NCBI GenBank assembly: GCA_025935195.1 | Contig: JAICVS010000015.1 | Coordinates: 1-51,285, forward strand | DNA length: 51,285 bases | Origin: Ktedonobacterales bacterium | GTDB taxonomy: Bacteria; Chloroflexota; Ktedonobacteria; Ktedonobacterales; JADMIN01 | Direction of reading: 5' to 3' | Part shown: positions 51,215 to 51,285 of the stretch, piece by piece | Numbering within the stretch: position 1 is the first letter of the stretch | Layout: each line of letters opens with the position of its first letter | Translations under genes and position numbers: made by a program | Notes under the pieces: generated by a model | What the model was told of the DNA's origin: nothing | The model's database searches: none | What the model saw: only the letters and a program-made list of their open reading frames with translations

Positions 51215-51285
51215 GCCGGACGGGCCGCGCTGGTACGCTCTCTGGATGGGATACGCTCTTGCCATTGGCGCGGAAGGGAGGGGGC

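Noticed and set aside
1..51285. tRNA or rRNA genes
   Set aside because: No T-loop/anticodon-arm combination or rRNA core sequence could be found on reading either strand; a tRNAscan-SE run would be decisive.

Overview
The window is a GC-rich bacterial chromosome segment (about two thirds G+C by eye), densely packed with genes on both strands. Shine-Dalgarno sites are mostly good, and at least one transcript (arsR) looks leaderless. The gene set (flotillin/NfeD, DUF5666, ArsM, ISL3 and IS630 elements, an IS605-type tnpB scar, many GAF/PAS histidine kinases, Chloroflexi-looking hypothetical proteins) suggests a soil-type Chloroflexota bacterium, possibly Ktedonobacteria-like. This is inference: there is no rRNA or tRNA gene in the window to confirm it.

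Layout. 1-9.5 kb: the end of a UbiA prenyltransferase, a lipoprotein, a GT4 glycosyltransferase, two tandem giant TadG-like secreted proteins (the first beginning with a 12-bp coding repeat) and a DUF5666 protein closed by a long inverted repeat. 9.6-15.9 kb: queA, a coupled macro-domain/glycolipid-binding pair, a large multi-sensor histidine kinase and a secreted lysozyme-like (Rpf/SLT) protein with a long structured leader. 16-18.1 kb: an arsenic locus (arsR, its operator, arsM, and an arsC remnant trapped between two copies of a palindromic repeat). 18.1-21.1 kb: an ABC-F ATPase behind a leader of about 370 nt with competing base-pairing, then coaE. 21.2-25.5 kb: a hypothetical gene, then an OmpR-type response regulator and its kinase separated by a tnpB scar, then a beta-propeller fragment. 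25.5-29.5 kb: flotillin, His-rich NfeD, a DUF5808-like protein and an XRE regulator with a textbook promoter. 29.7-39.8 kb: mostly housekeeping genes (histidine phosphatase, BadF/NagK-like kinase, TlyA, SCP2, lysA, zinc-ribbon coiled coil, GNAT, DksA-like, RNase HI, GH18-like). 40-44 kb: GAF-PAS-PAS kinase with a single-domain response regulator, a chlorite dismutase/HemQ-family protein and DNA-3-methyladenine glycosylase I. 44.1-46.2 kb: a toxin-antitoxin cluster (HEPN/MNT, YgiT-type zinc finger, HicAB with a helically phased operator). 46.2-51.3 kb: hisS, then an insertion-sequence zone with a frameshifted IS630 element and an ISL3 element.

How it works together. The arsenic genes form an autoregulated detoxification unit that has lost its reductase. 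Three two-component systems point to an environmentally responsive organism. The palindromic repeat family, the tnpB scar and the IS elements show repeated mobile-DNA activity. The most unusual signals are the ABC-F leader with mutually exclusive hairpins, the repeat-bounded arsC remnant, the twin TadG-like proteins and the phased HicAB operator.
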